Assembly: GCA_019925095.2 (NCBI GenBank)
Contig: CM034392.1
Coordinates: 4,595,501 to 4,659,500 of the forward strand
Origin: Dendrolimus kikuchii
Taxonomy: Eukaryota; Arthropoda; Insecta; Lepidoptera; Lasiocampidae
Length of the DNA stretch: 64,000 nucleotides
Direction: 5' to 3'
This document shows, piece by piece, positions 1 to 11,452 of the stretch. Under the pieces are notes generated by a model. It was given only the letters and a program-made list of their open reading frames with translations. It searched no databases and had not been told where the DNA came from. The translations under genes and the position numbers were made by a program. How positions within the stretch are numbered: position 1 is the first letter of the stretch; each line of letters starts with the position of its first letter.

Positions 1-1890
1 TTGCACTAATCTTTTGATAGGATATAGAATATTAAAATATTTTAATAGGATAGTGGAATCGTGTTGAAATGGTTGAAAAAGAAATTCAAAATCATTCAAT
101 TATTTTTGCATCATTAATTATTGTTTTAGACAGACAAAGACATGCTCTTTATGTCTGGCCGAAACGCTCTAGAGCCCGGGGTACACTTCCCTACCTTTTT
201 GCATAAAAAATAATATATATTACCTCAACCAATAAGTAAGTAAGTAGGTACTACCCTGAATGATAAGTTGAATGTACCGCACCAAGATTAGTACATGTTT
301 TCACAGAAAAAAGCTTTTTGAGGTTTTATCATTGTCTGTCTAAATCGCTGTTCCTCCACTTTTGCTCTGTTCGTCTACTGATTGTATTTATAATATCGTT
401 ATAAATACAATCATTTCCTTATTATTATGCATTGTACAAAACGTTGGAAATCGTGTTCTACGTACGTGGTCATATCGTTCTTTACCGTCTAGTTTTAGCG
501 TTTTTAATGCCGTTGCGTTTTCTCGGTACAGTGCGAGCGTAACACCCTCATCAATTGTAATCTTAGGCACGTTTCGCCCCTGTCTTGTAATTGTTTCTTA
601 TACGAATAACACATTAAACATAAAAGGGGATTCCTTAATATGTACGATTTTCTTGATATTCCTCTATTGAATTAATTTTGAAGATATTGCTTTGGGATTT
701 AGGGATATAAGCTTTCTGACTACTTTGTATTTTAGTCATAAACTAAATATATACACTAAAGGAGATTCTTCATTAGCTTATACATTTTATAAGGTAACAG
801 ATTAATGGATGATTATCACTTTGTCTTTTTACGTCTTAGATCATTTTTTTATTATTTGGTCTACAAAATTGAGTAATATAGATTTTAACATAGTTTTAGC
901 ATACAGTGATTTAATAGGTGCATAACTTAACAATATATTCTTTATACTTTGTAAACATAGCATAGATAGGTGGGATATCTTACAAACTATGTATTAATGA
1001 ACTTAAGTGGTGACAAAGTTAACATTTAAACAAGAACCAGAGTCAGCGAATATGTTAGTTACCTTTTTCATGAACAGAATTATTTAATTCATCATTCTGT
1101 ACAGAGGAGAATGTTAACCAATTAGTTCTAAGCTGTGGTAATCTAAATGTTTCTCAATTATGCAAACAAGTGAGCAGTTTAGAGATCGTATGTTATGTAT
1201 CTATTCATAAATTTGATCATTTGACGAAAGAAACTTGAAACAGCTGACATGCATCATTCATTTTACAGTGGAAAGTTGTGCAATTTCTTAAATCTACTAG
1301 TATATCTAGACGTGTTAAATTCACTAAGTGATTCTCTTAAAGCAGTTGCATTAGTCCATCTGGCCATAGATACCATATTTAAATTTTTGCGAGTTCTTTA
1401 AACCTTGATATTGTAAACTATGTATTTCGTATTCACAATTTGAAGGATTCCAAATTAAAAACATAAAAGCCGATTAATCATTAGATTGTGTTGTGTTTTG
1501 AAAATACCTTTATACTTCCTTGTAGTGTAAAGAAAAGCACTTTGCTCGTCTATGAAAGCAATAAAATCCGTTAGTCCGTCTGTAGTGGTCTATTTTAAGA
1601 GCACATCAAAGAGTCCGTTGTAACAGCAGACCAAAAATCAATATACAAGCCTAATTACCCGACGTTGCTTACACCTGTTTTGTGGTGTTCTGGGAACAGC
1701 ATTTCATAAAAGTTCCTACTTTTGGATTTCTGATAATAACAGATGGTGACATTTTTTCCTCTGTCGATGTTACTCTTACATTAAATGATCAGATTAGAGG
1801 GCGGGCCTAACGAGGTCATTTTCGCAAATTCGTAGGATGAACATGACAAGTATCAAGACAAAGTGGAACTTTATGTATATCTATAATATC
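1..1890. other. AT-rich intergenic DNA, nothing recognised
   Basis: I see no convincing coding region, RNA gene or repeat family in this stretch. Open frames are short, AT-rich and without recognisable motifs. Confidence 0.5.
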
Positions 1891-1894
1891 TTAC

Positions 1895-2090
1895 GAGTCA
1901 AATTCAAATTCAAAATCTAAAGTTTTTATTCAAAATAAGTTCTACTGGAGAACATGTTTTGAAGGTCATACATGTAAGTCAAAATTTAAATCTTCCTATT
2001 CTATGTACACCACTTCGCAATGTGTTATCGCTGTTCAAAGGAGAAGAAGCGGCAAGAAGCTCCTCAGCAACACGTCTAGCTAAAAATGAT
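1895..2090 (-). mobile_element. Family F LINE-type 3' UTR fragment
   Basis: Read on the minus strand, this matches segments at 35755-35925, 41485-41665 and, more weakly, 5080-5215. They share a block around the words CGCTTCTTCTCC and GAAGCGGTGTACATAGAAT, then a block near ACATGTTCTCCAGTAGAACTTATTTTGAAT. Dispersal on both strands without coding sequence suggests the 3' untranslated end of a non-LTR retrotransposon. The parent clade is not determined. Confidence 0.55.
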
Positions 2091-2385
2091 TTTTTACTCA
2101 TACCTCATGGTCATTATTTTCTTCATGATTCCTCAACTACCAGTATATCTAGACACGTGTCACTAAGTGTTTCTTAAAAGTTGACCGCTTTAGGTCCTCA
2201 CTACACTATGGCAAGCAGGTATCCTTCTCTAATAACATTAGCAACACCTAGAAATTTACGTTTCATATTTTAAACATGTTCCTAATATGCATTGTTTTTT
2301 CTTGGAAGATTGTTTTGGTACAACATAATATAGACACGATTTTAGGAATTAATTATACTATTTAATGATGTTTAATTGTCTTAAG

Positions 2386-2782
2386 CCGATATTGGACGGA
2401 TCATTTCTCTCTCTCAATTTGGTTGGATCAACCAAAATCATCAAATCAAATAAAATAATTTATTGCATAAAAACATAGTTATACAAATAGGTCTGGTTAT
2501 TTTATACTGGTCACATGTTTTTTGCCGGTTGGGCGTACAATTTTTTTAAACTTATTTGAAATAAGTATGTAATACTATGTACTACGTACTAGTATGTAAT
2601 ACTTATTTCATGATTTAATTGGTTTTAATTATTATTACTAGTGTTACAATCTTATAATTATGTATAACCTTAAATTTAACATCCATATAAACTTAAATCT
2701 TTCAATATTTTGGAATATCATTGTGTGTTTTCAATTTTGTGCTTTTTGGTTGATTTGGTTGATCCGTCAAATATCAGCATTA
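2386..2782. repeat. Possible MITE with imperfect terminal inverted repeats
   Basis: The left end (GATATTGGACGGATCA) recurs inverted at the right end as TTGATCCGTCAAATATCAGC. Near the middle (about 2568-2612) an imperfect palindrome has arms GAAATAAGTAT and ATACTTATTTC. No coding capacity is seen. The structure fits a small non-autonomous DNA element, but the end repeats are imperfect and no target duplication was found. Confidence 0.4.
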
Positions 2783-2786
2783 TGGT

Positions 2787-3276
2787 CGGTTCCTATATCT
2801 TACCTATTCATTCACTTGCTTTATTATTGGTAGAAATTTAACATTACTTATATGAAGCTTCAAAATTTAGCCAGGAGTATTAGTAGGAGTGACGCCATTT
2901 TTAGAAAACGTGTAAAAAAAGATGTTAACCGATAAGGCATATTACAGTATCGATGAATATTTAAATGACAAAACTATAATATAAATTGTATGAATTTTAA
3001 TTGACATAATTATAATTTAATACACAATTTTATAATTTATTGGTTGACATTTTATTAGGTAAATTATTAAATAAATAATAAGATAAATATATTATAATAG
3101 AATTAGTAAGCAGGATACTCATACATATGCATGCCGAAAGGCGGAATTTGGAGAGCTGTACTATGTTAAATTTAACACCTTTTGTGTACCCATTTTCGCA
3201 TAAAATAAATTGAATTGAATTGAGTAAGATGTACGGTTAAATGAAATGTACGGTTAGTAAGATATAGGAACCGGCC
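2787..3276. repeat. Hairpin MITE copy interrupted by a LINE 3' end
   Basis: The ends are inverted copies of GGTTCCTATATCTTAC (left) and GTAAGATATAGGAACC (right). Compact copies of the same family lie at 20330-20459 and 48232-48368. In this copy the two arms are separated by a LINE tail (2872-3215), so the MITE appears to have been split by a retrotransposon insertion. Confidence 0.6.
2872..3215 (+). pseudogene. Non-LTR retrotransposon C-terminus and 3' UTR (Jockey/CR1-like relic)
   Basis: The sequence around 2935-2985 encodes KAYYSIDEYLNDKTI followed by a stop. It resembles the terminal residues of Jockey/CR1-type reverse transcriptases and the segment YYTIEEYLNDKNS at 40920-41177. A 3' UTR follows and ends near AATTGAATTGAATTGAG. 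Upstream frames are broken, so this is a 5'-truncated dead copy lying inside a hairpin MITE. Confidence 0.6.
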
Positions 3277-3812
3277 ATTAGTTAACTTAGAAACATTCAA
3301 AGGTAGATATTAAAGTGGAAAAGTTTTAAAGTTAATTATCCAGAAAAATCTTGGAAGATAAACAAGGTACTGTCTCTGAATCTATTTGAGCACACATAGT
3401 GCAACAGAAGTTGCAGACCGGTTCAAAGCATTAAAGCGTTTAAAAAAATGTCTCCTAGTTTCCTCTTTATGTTACGAATAATATGTATTTATTTGCTAAT
3501 TACTAAAACCAAATAGGAAAACTCCATTTTAATTATTAAAATTTCCCTCCGTCAGATTTCCGTGAAAGTTTTAATTTAAATTACTCTCAAAGAAGTGTAT
3601 ACCGTTGTTCAAATATGAAATTTAATTCTTTGACATACGGTTCAAATTCAATTGTGTTATAGTTATATTTGTAAGAGGGTCGAATAAAATTATTAGACGT
3701 GTCCCGTCATTAGAAATCAAAACATTACACGTTTTAAGTTGGTAGTAGTCTAGGCATCAATACTAGGATACGGTATTTGCCATCAAATGTTGTTATAATT
3801 ATTTCAGTAATT
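3277..3812. other. AT-rich intergenic DNA, nothing recognised
   Basis: No feature recognised. Confidence 0.5.
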
Positions 3813-3825
3813 AAAATATACAAAA

Positions 3826-4054
3826 TTGACGTTAAGTTCCAGCAGTCGTGGAAGGCCACGACACACCTTCCATGATCAAATTGATCGTGTACTAGCAGAA
3901 GGTGATGTCAGGAGCCTTAAGAACAGACGAGCGTGCATGACGAGAGTTATGAATGTCAAAGAAGCAAGTGAGGTGTGTAAGAATACGCCTAAATGGCGCT
4001 CTGTTGTTCGTGCCTACCCCGCAGGGGAACTGGCGTAAAGTTATGTATGTATGT
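3826..4054 (+). mobile_element. RTE-A fragment, 5'-truncated, with 13-bp target-site duplication
   Basis: The frame encodes the end of an RTE-like polyprotein (RGRPRHTFHDQIDRVLAEGD, then SEVCKNTPKWRSVV) and ends in a short ATGT repeat, the type of tail seen in every full-ended copy of this family here. The 13-mer AAAATATACAAAA occurs just outside both ends (3813-3825 and 4055-4067), so target-primed insertion of a truncated copy is well supported. The first roughly 15 bases match no other copy. Confidence 0.8.
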
Positions 4055-4164
4055 AAAATATACAAAAAAAAACGAATGGCGGTTACTCGGTTTATTCAGT
4101 AGTCAGAAAAAGAGATAAGAACTATCAAGTAAAATCGCAGACGTGTTTAAGAAAAGTCAAGTAA

Positions 4165-4295
4165 AAAGTACCTCAAATAAACGCGCATGTATGAAGAGAT
4201 TAATGAAAGTGAATGAAACCAAATATTTGTCAGGAACGTGACAAGCGGAGATCTGTCGTATGTGCCTAGCCCGATGGGGAACAGGCGTGAGGAAG
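4165..4295 (+). mobile_element. RTE-B fragment (3' end)
   Basis: The segment encodes KRACMKRLMKVNET followed by a broken CQERDKRRSVVCA-like end and a GGCGTGAG terminus. It matches the C-terminus of the copies at 9670-10064 and 55376-55719. Frameshifts make it a relic. Confidence 0.6.
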
Positions 4296-5589
4296 AATAG
4301 GGAAAATTAAATTTACTAGTGGTTTCCCGTGGTCGAAATTCGACCATAATAGTTAATGTCAAAGACTATACTTCTACAATCCCAGATTTCGCCAAGTCAC
4401 CGTTAATTTGATTTGATATATGCGTGTGTGTGTCAAATACATAGTAGTGTGTGTAATGTTTTTTTTATTGATTTAATGTATTTTATGCGAAAATTAAAAC
4501 AAAAATACTAGCATTCGTCGTTTCTTCTCTATATAAACTATAAGTGTGCGAAATTTCATACTTCGCCGTCCGTGCAATTTTCGTAAAAAGGGATACAAAG
4601 TTTTTGCTTCACGGATTAATATTAATATATAGATTATAAAATTTAAAAAGTTTTAATTTAGTTGTTTATAACAATACGTTTATATAATGACAGGTGATTC
4701 TCATAATGCTATTTCTGCTAAATCTAAACTGGCTGAACAACTATAATGATAAATTAGTTAGTGTTCAGAAAAAGAAAACAAGTAGTAGGTAGAGGAGGTT
4801 CCGATACTCTCCAAATGGTTAAAAACCGTTGCAACAATATTAAATTGGACTAATAAAGAAAACATTAAAAGTAAACATGCGACCTACGCTGAAAAGTACA
4901 AAGGTAATAGACATAGATAGAACATTCATATTTACAATTCCTAGGCAATATTCCAAGTAACCTGTATTTAAAAGAAATTTTTACTTAATCTGGTGATGTA
5001 AGTGGTCCAGAAAAAAGAGATAATAATTAATATAAGTAAACATAACTCTATGCAAATAAAAATGTAATTATCAATGAAAATGAATGTATTTATTTCAAAA
5101 TGGAATCTTACAGATTACTTATTGAAAATCATGGGTCTACCATTGCTTCCAAAGCAATTTTAGTTACTGTTAAAAGTGAAGAAGCCGCGCAACAAACTCC
5201 CCTGCAACATATGTTTACTTCATAATTACAACAAAATTATAACAGCGTGAACAAGCATCTTCATAATTATCAACAAAAAACGAATTTAAAAATTAAGAAA
5301 ATGTCACCTACCTATTTCCGTACAAGAATCAAAACATCTCCAAAGTATTCGAGTATCATAATACGGTCGTAAATGAGCGTGACCGCGAGGGGTTCTGATC
5401 TTCATGAATAGACCCGGGAACCCTTTCGTATTATTGTTTTAAATAAATTAGTATAGAGATACATACCTAATTTGCTTGAGGGCGTAACGAAGGAACAAAC
5501 AATGAATGGTAAAGGGCTATCGATTGTACTGATTGCTGTATCTGGTAGTTTCCAAGTAGACCTGGATTTTTACTTATTATTACGTATCT
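4296..5589. other. Intergenic DNA with a weak family F relic
   Basis: Apart from a diverged minus-strand family F match near 5080-5215 (matching blocks AAATGGAATCTTACAGATTA and GAAGAAGCCGCGCAACAAAC), I recognise nothing here. Confidence 0.4.
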
Positions 5590-6778
5590 TAAGCCGATAA
5601 GTATCCTACCCTGCTTATCTAAAGTATTGGAAAAAGTGGTATGTCAGCAATTAACAAGTTATTTGGAAACCAACCTTATTCTACCTGAGTTGCAGTCAGG
5701 ATTCAGGAAAGGACGCGGCACAGTGACCGCGCTACTCGATGTCACTGACAATATCCTCTGCGCTCAAGATGAAGGTATGTGTACCTTGCTTGTATTGCTT
5801 GATTTTTCCCGGGCTTTCGACTCAATTAACACTAATTTGTTACTGTCGAAATTACGGTATTATGGGTTTGATAGCAAATCAATACTATGGTTCCATAGTT
5901 ATCTTGATAATCGTCAACAATTTGTAAGCCTTAATAATGGTAATGGTTTTAACTCACTATCTGACAGGTTATTGGTCGATAGAGGGGTTCCGCAGGGATC
6001 TATACTTGGTCCTATTCTCTTTATCCTGTATTCGACTGACATTATACACCACATAAAGTACTGCAAGTTTCACATCTATGCTGAAGATACTCAAGTCTAT
6101 ATTTCTTGCAAACCGTCAGAGATTGACACGGCTATTAGAAAATTGAATGATGAACTTACAAGAATAGCCACGTGGTCCAAGCAAAACTGTTTGTTACTTA
6201 ACCCGACTAAGACCAAATACCTCATTTTTGGAAGTAAATATCAACTTAATGGTTTAAATCCTTCAATAAACGTAGAGCTCATGGGTGATTTGGTTGAAAG
6301 AGTTTTTGAATCTCGTAGCTTGGGACTATATATTGACGGTGATCTTAGGTTTGAGAAACATGTAGCAAAGTCTGTTAAAACATGTTTTTACAGGCTTAAG
6401 GTGTTATACCAAATTAGACCATATCTAAATCAGAGTCTCAGAATTCGATTAGTTGAGTCATTGATCTTATCACAGCTCAATTATTCTGATATAGTTATCG
6501 GTCCTCGTCTTTTAGTAAGAACACAGAATCTCATCCAACGAGTTTAAAATGCATGTGCCCGATTCTGCTTTGAAATACAATTTAGAGGACATGTGACCCC
6601 GTTCTTAAATGATTATTCTATACTTAAAATGAAACACCGTCGCAAGCTTCATCTCGCGTGTCTACTTTTCGGTGTAATTAAAAACAAAGCACCTAAGTAT
6701 TTATTTGAAAAACTTTTATGGGCAGGCTCACATAGATCTACTAATCTACGACAATTTTATAGTTCTAGTTCTATTTAA
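5590..6778 (+). pseudogene. 5'-truncated Jockey/CR1-like non-LTR reverse transcriptase
   Basis: The frame begins within the fingers region (KPISILPCLSKVLEKV) and continues through QSGFRKGRGT, the first catalytic aspartate region LLDFSRAFDSIN, the GVPQGSILGPILF box and the active-site box FHIYAEDTQVYI. It ends with thumb sequence SRSLGLYIDGDLRFEKHV and SLILSQLNYSDIV. A stop at 6545 interrupts the frame; downstream codons (NACARFCFEIQFRG, then LLFGVIKNKAPKYLFEKL) continue the same protein. The usual YADD is YAED here, which replaces the first of the paired catalytic aspartates. The endonuclease domain is missing. This is a dead 5'-truncated LINE copy, not a host gene. Confidence 0.85.
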
Positions 6779-6952
6779 TTGAATTTCTTTTTGTTCGTAA
6801 TACCTATTATTATTTTTCAAAATCATTATTTTCAAATTTCAATAATTATTACATAACATATTATGCACTTATATTAAATTATTCAAAATATGTCTATTCT
6901 TTGTTTCATGGTGTTCTAATTATAAATAATATTAAATGTTCCTGAGTTATGT

Positions 6953-7218
6953 TTTTTCTTCTGTGAACGTTATGCCTGGCACTAAAAGACCAGCGTTGGT
7001 TGTGATCAACCAGCATTTGCTGAGTTAGGGCCTATTAGAGTTAGTTAAGTTTTGGCTTTTATTAAACTGCTTATGCATACTTTTTCTTCTGTGAAGGTGA
7101 CGTCACTGCCTGGCACTAACGGAAGACCAGCGTTGGTTGTGATCAACCAGCATTTGCTGAGTTAGGGCCTGTTTAGAGTTAGTTAAGTTTTGGCTTTTAT
7201 TAAATTGCTTATGTATAC
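6953..7218. repeat. Two-copy tandem repeat, about 128 and 138 bp
   Basis: The unit begins TTTTTCTTCTGTGAA and contains GACCAGCGTTGGTTGTGATC and TTGCTGAGTTAGGGCCT. It is repeated head to tail, the second copy starting at 7081. The second unit carries a small insertion (GTGACGTCAC region) and a few substitutions. No coding capacity is seen. Confidence 0.8.
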
Positions 7219-7250
7219 TTTAATAATTTTAAAGGAAGACTAAATAACTT

Positions 7251-7311
7251 GTTATGTCGCCTCTTATGAAAGGCCGCAGGAAATTGTATTATTTCTCCGT
7301 TCCTGCACGGA
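7251..7311 (-). mobile_element. Family A retroposon, 5' fragment only
   Basis: On the minus strand this is the first 60 bases of family A (TCCGTGCAGGAACGGAGAAA onward); the rest is absent. Confidence 0.65.
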
Positions 7312-7349
7312 CATGTTTGTGAAACATACACTAATTAATATTCTTAAAT

Positions 7350-7562
7350 TAGTGGTCTCCACAATTATTGTTCTGCCCTGAAAAAATAAAAATATAAAAT
7401 CCGATTTCAGCGCTACCTACCTACTGAATCCATTACTGAATTTAAACCATCCCGGGATCCAGCAAACGCACACAAAATTTGATCAAAATCCGACAGGCCA
7501 TTTTTGAATTTTAGCCTGACTAACGAACAGCAATTGATTTTTATGTATGAGAAAGAGGAGAA
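7350..7562 (-). mobile_element. Helitron-like non-autonomous element
   Basis: On the minus strand it starts with AATCAATTGCTGTTCGTTAG, as in the element at 53183-53588, and ends with GGGCAGAACAATAATTGTGG, matching the 3' ends of the CTAG-terminated elements elsewhere here (GGGCAGAACAACGTCTGCCG). No transposase is encoded. Confidence 0.55.
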
Positions 7563-8138
7563 GATAAAAATATAAAATACAAAATTAATACACAATGTAT
7601 TAAACGTTTGGTTCAAAATTTAAAAAAATGAGCGAATATGGTAGAAAACTTCATGTAGGTAGAATCTTAAAATCGCCAAACATGATTAGGTTGTTCATTA
7701 TGATTTCTTAAAAAAATGCCTTTAAATACTTATTCAGCTTTTTGGAATATGCTGCAAACTGTTTGCGCTTTAACGTCTATAAAAATATTGGTAAATACAG
7801 TTTTTAAAAAGGCGTTTATTTATACAATTAAAACATAGTACTCCGTTATATTTAAATGCAGATTTATCTAAATATAGGTTTAACTTTACATAATATAAAT
7901 AAACCACAAATAGTCTCCAGATAACGTCGAAAACTCAAATATCCGCAACGAAACAATTTTACCCAAAAACCCGCAATAACCTACACTTGTCACGCAGGCC
8001 AATTTTGGCATGTTATTAATAACTAAAATCCCGTCATTACTGGACATCGCCGTAACATGGGGCCCTTTTGACCCATGCGTTTCGAATGTTAGGGTTGTCA
8101 TGTCAAAAGTGTTTATTCATTCAAGCCATTGCTGTGCT
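7563..8138. other. Intergenic DNA, nothing recognised
   Basis: No gene or repeat family recognised. Confidence 0.45.
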
Positions 8139-8206
8139 TACTAAAGCAGGCAAACAAACGGGCAAATCACCTGATGAAAAGTGGTTACCGTCGCCTGTGG
8201 ACATTC
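8139..8206 (-). mobile_element. Family A retroposon, 3' fragment only
   Basis: The plus strand reads CACCTGATGAAAAGTGGTTA followed by CCGTCGCCTGTGGACATTCG. This matches the 3'-terminal part of family A copies, without the rest. Confidence 0.55.
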
Positions 8207-8380
8207 GTCGTGTTTTACTTAGCACCGACTTCAAGATGTTATAGAAATATTTATTCATTGCGTTTCCTCTTGAAGCAAAGTTTTTTTATTAGAATTTTGA
8301 CCTGTCTGTCAGTTACAGCATTATTTAAATGAAACTCGACACTACTAACTCATAACTTGAGTCCGCACTTAGATATTAGG

Positions 8381-8752
8381 CAGTGTTCCCATTAGACGAA
8401 TTGTGAGCGGCTAACTGTTTGCTTATAGTTTACCTCCCTATAATTTTTAAATGGAGTGTCCTGGACTGCAGCGTGTAATGTACGTAGTTTACGACGTTTT
8501 GCTTGCCGATTTATTCAGTGAGCGGCCGATTAGCAGTGAACGATGCGCGCGGTCGGCGGCGTAGTTTGCTCACTACGCCGAAGCGCTGCGCGGCGTTATC
8601 TACTAACCGTTTACATTCCGTCCCAAAAGTTCGCAAACGATTGCAAGCTACAGTTGGCTGCTAACTCATTCGACATTAAGTTAGCGACCGATACGCCGCT
8701 CAGAGTCAGCCAGCGAACAGTCTGCCCACTATTCGTCTAATGGGGACCAGTG
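8381..8752. mobile_element. Terminal-inverted-repeat MITE, hAT-like ends
   Basis: The left end (CAGTGTTCCCATTAGACGAA, then TTGTGAGCGGCTAACTGTTT) is matched in inverted form by the right end (CAGTCTGCCCACTATTCGTC followed by TAATGGGGACCAGTG). The inverted repeats run over about 40 bp with mismatches. The interior is GC-richer than its surroundings and non-coding. CAGTG ends are typical of hAT elements, but I could not see a clean 8-bp target duplication, so the superfamily is a guess. Confidence 0.7.
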
Positions 8753-9669
8753 CTGTAAATAGCCTTTTATGCGGCCTATGCGAGCTTCTATATCTGCGGC
8801 CTTGTTTTTTTAAGATATTATAGGTACCCTACCTAGAGCAATGCTATGTATAGGCCTGTATCTATGCTATGTATCTATTTTTAAAGAACTATAACAAAAA
8901 AATGAGCGCATTGTTTTGTCTAATTTAATAGATGTTTTTGATGATACTGGCATGGAGGTACGTATGTGTTAGAATCGAGCACTAGGGGCGCAGCGGGAAC
9001 TTATCGGGAGCAAACCGCAAAAATTATAGTCCTGCCTGGTCTGGCCATTCTTGCGCCCCCAGAGTCCAAGCCCTGTGCCTGGGCACCGGTGGCACCGCCC
9101 TATTTACGGAACTGATGAGGACACAGCCTTAGATAGATGAATGTAGCCAAAAAGATGGCGCGTTTTATTGCGATACTGCAACTCTCTAACAAATACATTA
9201 TCGTAATGGCAACGCTAACGAAGTGTCGAAGTCACTACTAGTATTTCAATAAAGCCGAGTGACAACCCTATATACAAGGGTCAAAAGCGTCCATCAAGTA
9301 AGCAATAAACACGAACACCGGTAATATATGTTTGTCATATATATATGACAAAATCTGGGAAATTAATTTTGGGTTAATGAGAAGAAGTTGAAATGTTGAG
9401 GGATATACAGACAAACGGTTTCCGGGGTTTTGTTTAGATTTATTTAGTCCAATTGTTTTCTTTGTTTACAAACAAGAATTTACGATTATACATACTTTTC
9501 ATTGCTACTTAGCTAATGTAAAATAAATGTAAATCAAGCTTAAGATCCGAAAACTGACAAGTGGAGTGTCCTGAGCAAGATTTGAACCCACGTTATTTTG
9601 AAACGTGAGTTTGAGACATGAGCGTGTTAGCTACTAAGTTACCATGCTGTATTTTATTAAAGTACAAAG
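8753..9669. other. Intergenic DNA with one perfect palindrome
   Basis: No gene seen. At 9331-9352 there is a perfect 22-bp palindrome (TTTGTCATATAT and its complement). A GC-rich patch at 8985-9110 holds a short inverted pair (AGGGGCGCA and TTGCGCCCCC). Confidence 0.45.
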
Positions 9670-10064
9670 TTTAATACATACATATATATTGTCACCCCTC
9701 TTACCTATTGAGGCAGGCAGCGACGATGATTATCCACCTGCTACGATCCTGACAAACTCTTTTCTCTTCATCCACTTTCATTAACCTCTTCATACTTACA
9801 CGTTTATTGTTAGTGCTTTTTACCTGAACTTTCTTTAAATTAACTTCAGTTTGATCATGATGAGTTGGTCTTGGTCTACCGGCACCGACTGTACCAGTCA
9901 CATTGCTGTCATATATTTGTTTTGTGATTCTGCTTTCATTCGTTCTCTCTACATGTCCAAAGCACCTTAATATTCCTTTTATACTCTTGTCACTGCATAG
10001 GTACTCTTTCAATCCACAACGTTTCCTACTCACACTGTTTCTTATCGTATCACTTACATTAACT
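9670..10064 (-). mobile_element. RTE-B fragment, 5'-truncated
   Basis: On the minus strand the frame encodes GILRCFGHVERTNESRITKQ, then GAGRPRPTHHDQ and MKRLMKVDEEKRVCQDRS. This is the C-terminal region of an RTE-like non-LTR retrotransposon. In-frame coding persists over 110 codons, so the copy is only moderately decayed. It abuts a tRNA-headed SINE at 10068. Confidence 0.7.
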
Positions 10065-10067
10065 TTT

Positions 10068-10235
10068 GACGGCTTCTGTGGTTGAGCGGTCTAAGCCTTT
10101 GCCGGCCTACCTCAATGCAACGCAGAGGTTCCGGGTTCGATTCCTGGTATAGTAAATTTCGGAAATGTATTTTCTCCGTTATTTACTATGGTTTGGGTGT
10201 CTGGGACCGGCCCCAGAGTAGTCCGTTGTATATTA
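10068..10235 (+). mobile_element. tRNA-headed SINE
   Basis: The head TGTGGTTGAGCGGTCTAAGC and the B-box GGGTTCGATTCC look like a degenerate tRNA gene with internal polymerase III promoter boxes. The body (TTATTTACTATGGTTTGGGT, then GTCTGGGACCGGCCCCAGAG) recurs on the opposite strand at 30722-30905. Two copies, one in each orientation, make a SINE family likely. Confidence 0.75.
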
Positions 10236-10339
10236 CCCATAACACAAGCGTAACTTGCTTAATTTGGGGATATACAATATGTGTGTTTGTTTGCCGATTA
10301 TTATTGTTATTATTATATTTGTATGTCTTTCAAGACCAC

Positions 10340-10957
10340 TGGCCATAAAAATGGCCAGGACATTTGGAGGGCTTGCGTGGGGCCATGGAAAGGCCAACAC
10401 GTAGAGGCCCTTTGACAAATTTAATATTAAATTTAATATAAATTAAATGTGGCGTGACACTGACCGGCGATTATCCCTGTCTACACCATATAACAATGCA
10501 CCCAAGGACAAGCCCCGGCCAGCATAGAACTATTGTGGGAAATGAGGACTAAAAGTACCGGACTATTGGGGTGAACTGCTAGTGGTACTAGGGGTCTGGG
10601 AATATGGGGACTATGGCGTCTGCCCGTCGCAATGTTCAGAGAACATGGAAAAATGGGCAGACGGCGACTCGCCACTCCCTGCATGGGCCCCAAAAAATGC
10701 CATAAAGACAGGGGCAACATGGGTGTGAGTAGCTAAGGGGTGTAGAGAGGTGGGCTGCAGGTTCACCGAAGCTACTTCTGACGTGATGCCATTTATCACT
10801 TCCACCCCTGGAGCTTGAGTCTTAGCTCTAGCGATCTCCACTCCGTGCCGGCTGGTTAGACAAGCACGGAGGTGGGGGCCTTGTCTTGGCCCCCGGAGTC
10901 AGGTACGAGGTGTTGCTACTCACTTAAGGCTTCGCCACAAAGCCCCCCTGCGGGTTT
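10340..10957. other. GC-rich segment of unknown origin beside an R4/Dong-like end
   Basis: This is far richer in G and C than its flanks and has no long reading frame. It directly abuts the (TTA)n tract that bounds the R4/Dong-like fragment at 10958. It may be the 5' region of another element inserted at the same TAA array, since Dong elements target such arrays. A perfect inverted pair around GGTGGGGGCC and GGCCCCCGG is visible near 10870-10900. Confidence 0.4.
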
Positions 10958-11452
10958 ATTATTATTATTATTTATATGTATATTTTATTTCCAAATTTTT
11001 TACATTTTTCTTATAAAAAATACAAATTTATTTATAAAAAAAATATAAAAAACTGATCTTCGCCGGCAGTGGGGCCTAGGGTCCAGGCTACCGGTGGTTA
11101 AGGCTCCAGACACAGGAATTTCCTCACAATACGGGCCGTATCCAACAGAGCTGCCTTCTGCATCCGACCCTTCAACCAGATACCAAGCCTTTCAAGGTGG
11201 CGATCAAGGCTCTTCGCTATTAGTCCATTCACTGACACCACTATCGGTACTATGATTGTAGAGTCCAGGTTCCACATAGCGGTAACCTCATGAGCAAGAT
11301 ATACTTTATTTGTTTATCTTTCTCGGCATTCACGAGGTTACCATCATGGGGAATCGCAACATCTACAATTATAGCACGTCTCGCAGACCGATCAACTATC
11401 ACAATATCAGGCGTGTTGGCACAATAGTCCTGTCTGTGATAATTGATCGGTC
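10958..11452 (-). pseudogene. R4/Dong-like non-LTR retrotransposon C-terminus within a (TAA)n array
   Basis: The minus strand encodes NTPDIVIVDRSARRAIIVDV then IPHDGNLVNAEK, with the spacing PD-X14-D. That spacing is the signature of the restriction-like endonuclease of R2/R4-type elements. After a one-base frameshift the protein continues as HEVTAMWNLDSTIIVPIVVS and GRMQKAALLDTARIVRKFL, then a stop and an AT-rich 3' UTR. TAA/TTA repeats flank both ends (10958-10973 and 11453-11470), matching the known preference of Dong for TAA arrays. Truncated and frameshifted, so inactive. Confidence 0.75.

Noticed and set aside
10082..10152. Functional tRNA gene
   Set aside because: A B-box is present but the acceptor and anticodon stems do not pair convincingly, and the body continues as a repeat shared with 30722-30905.
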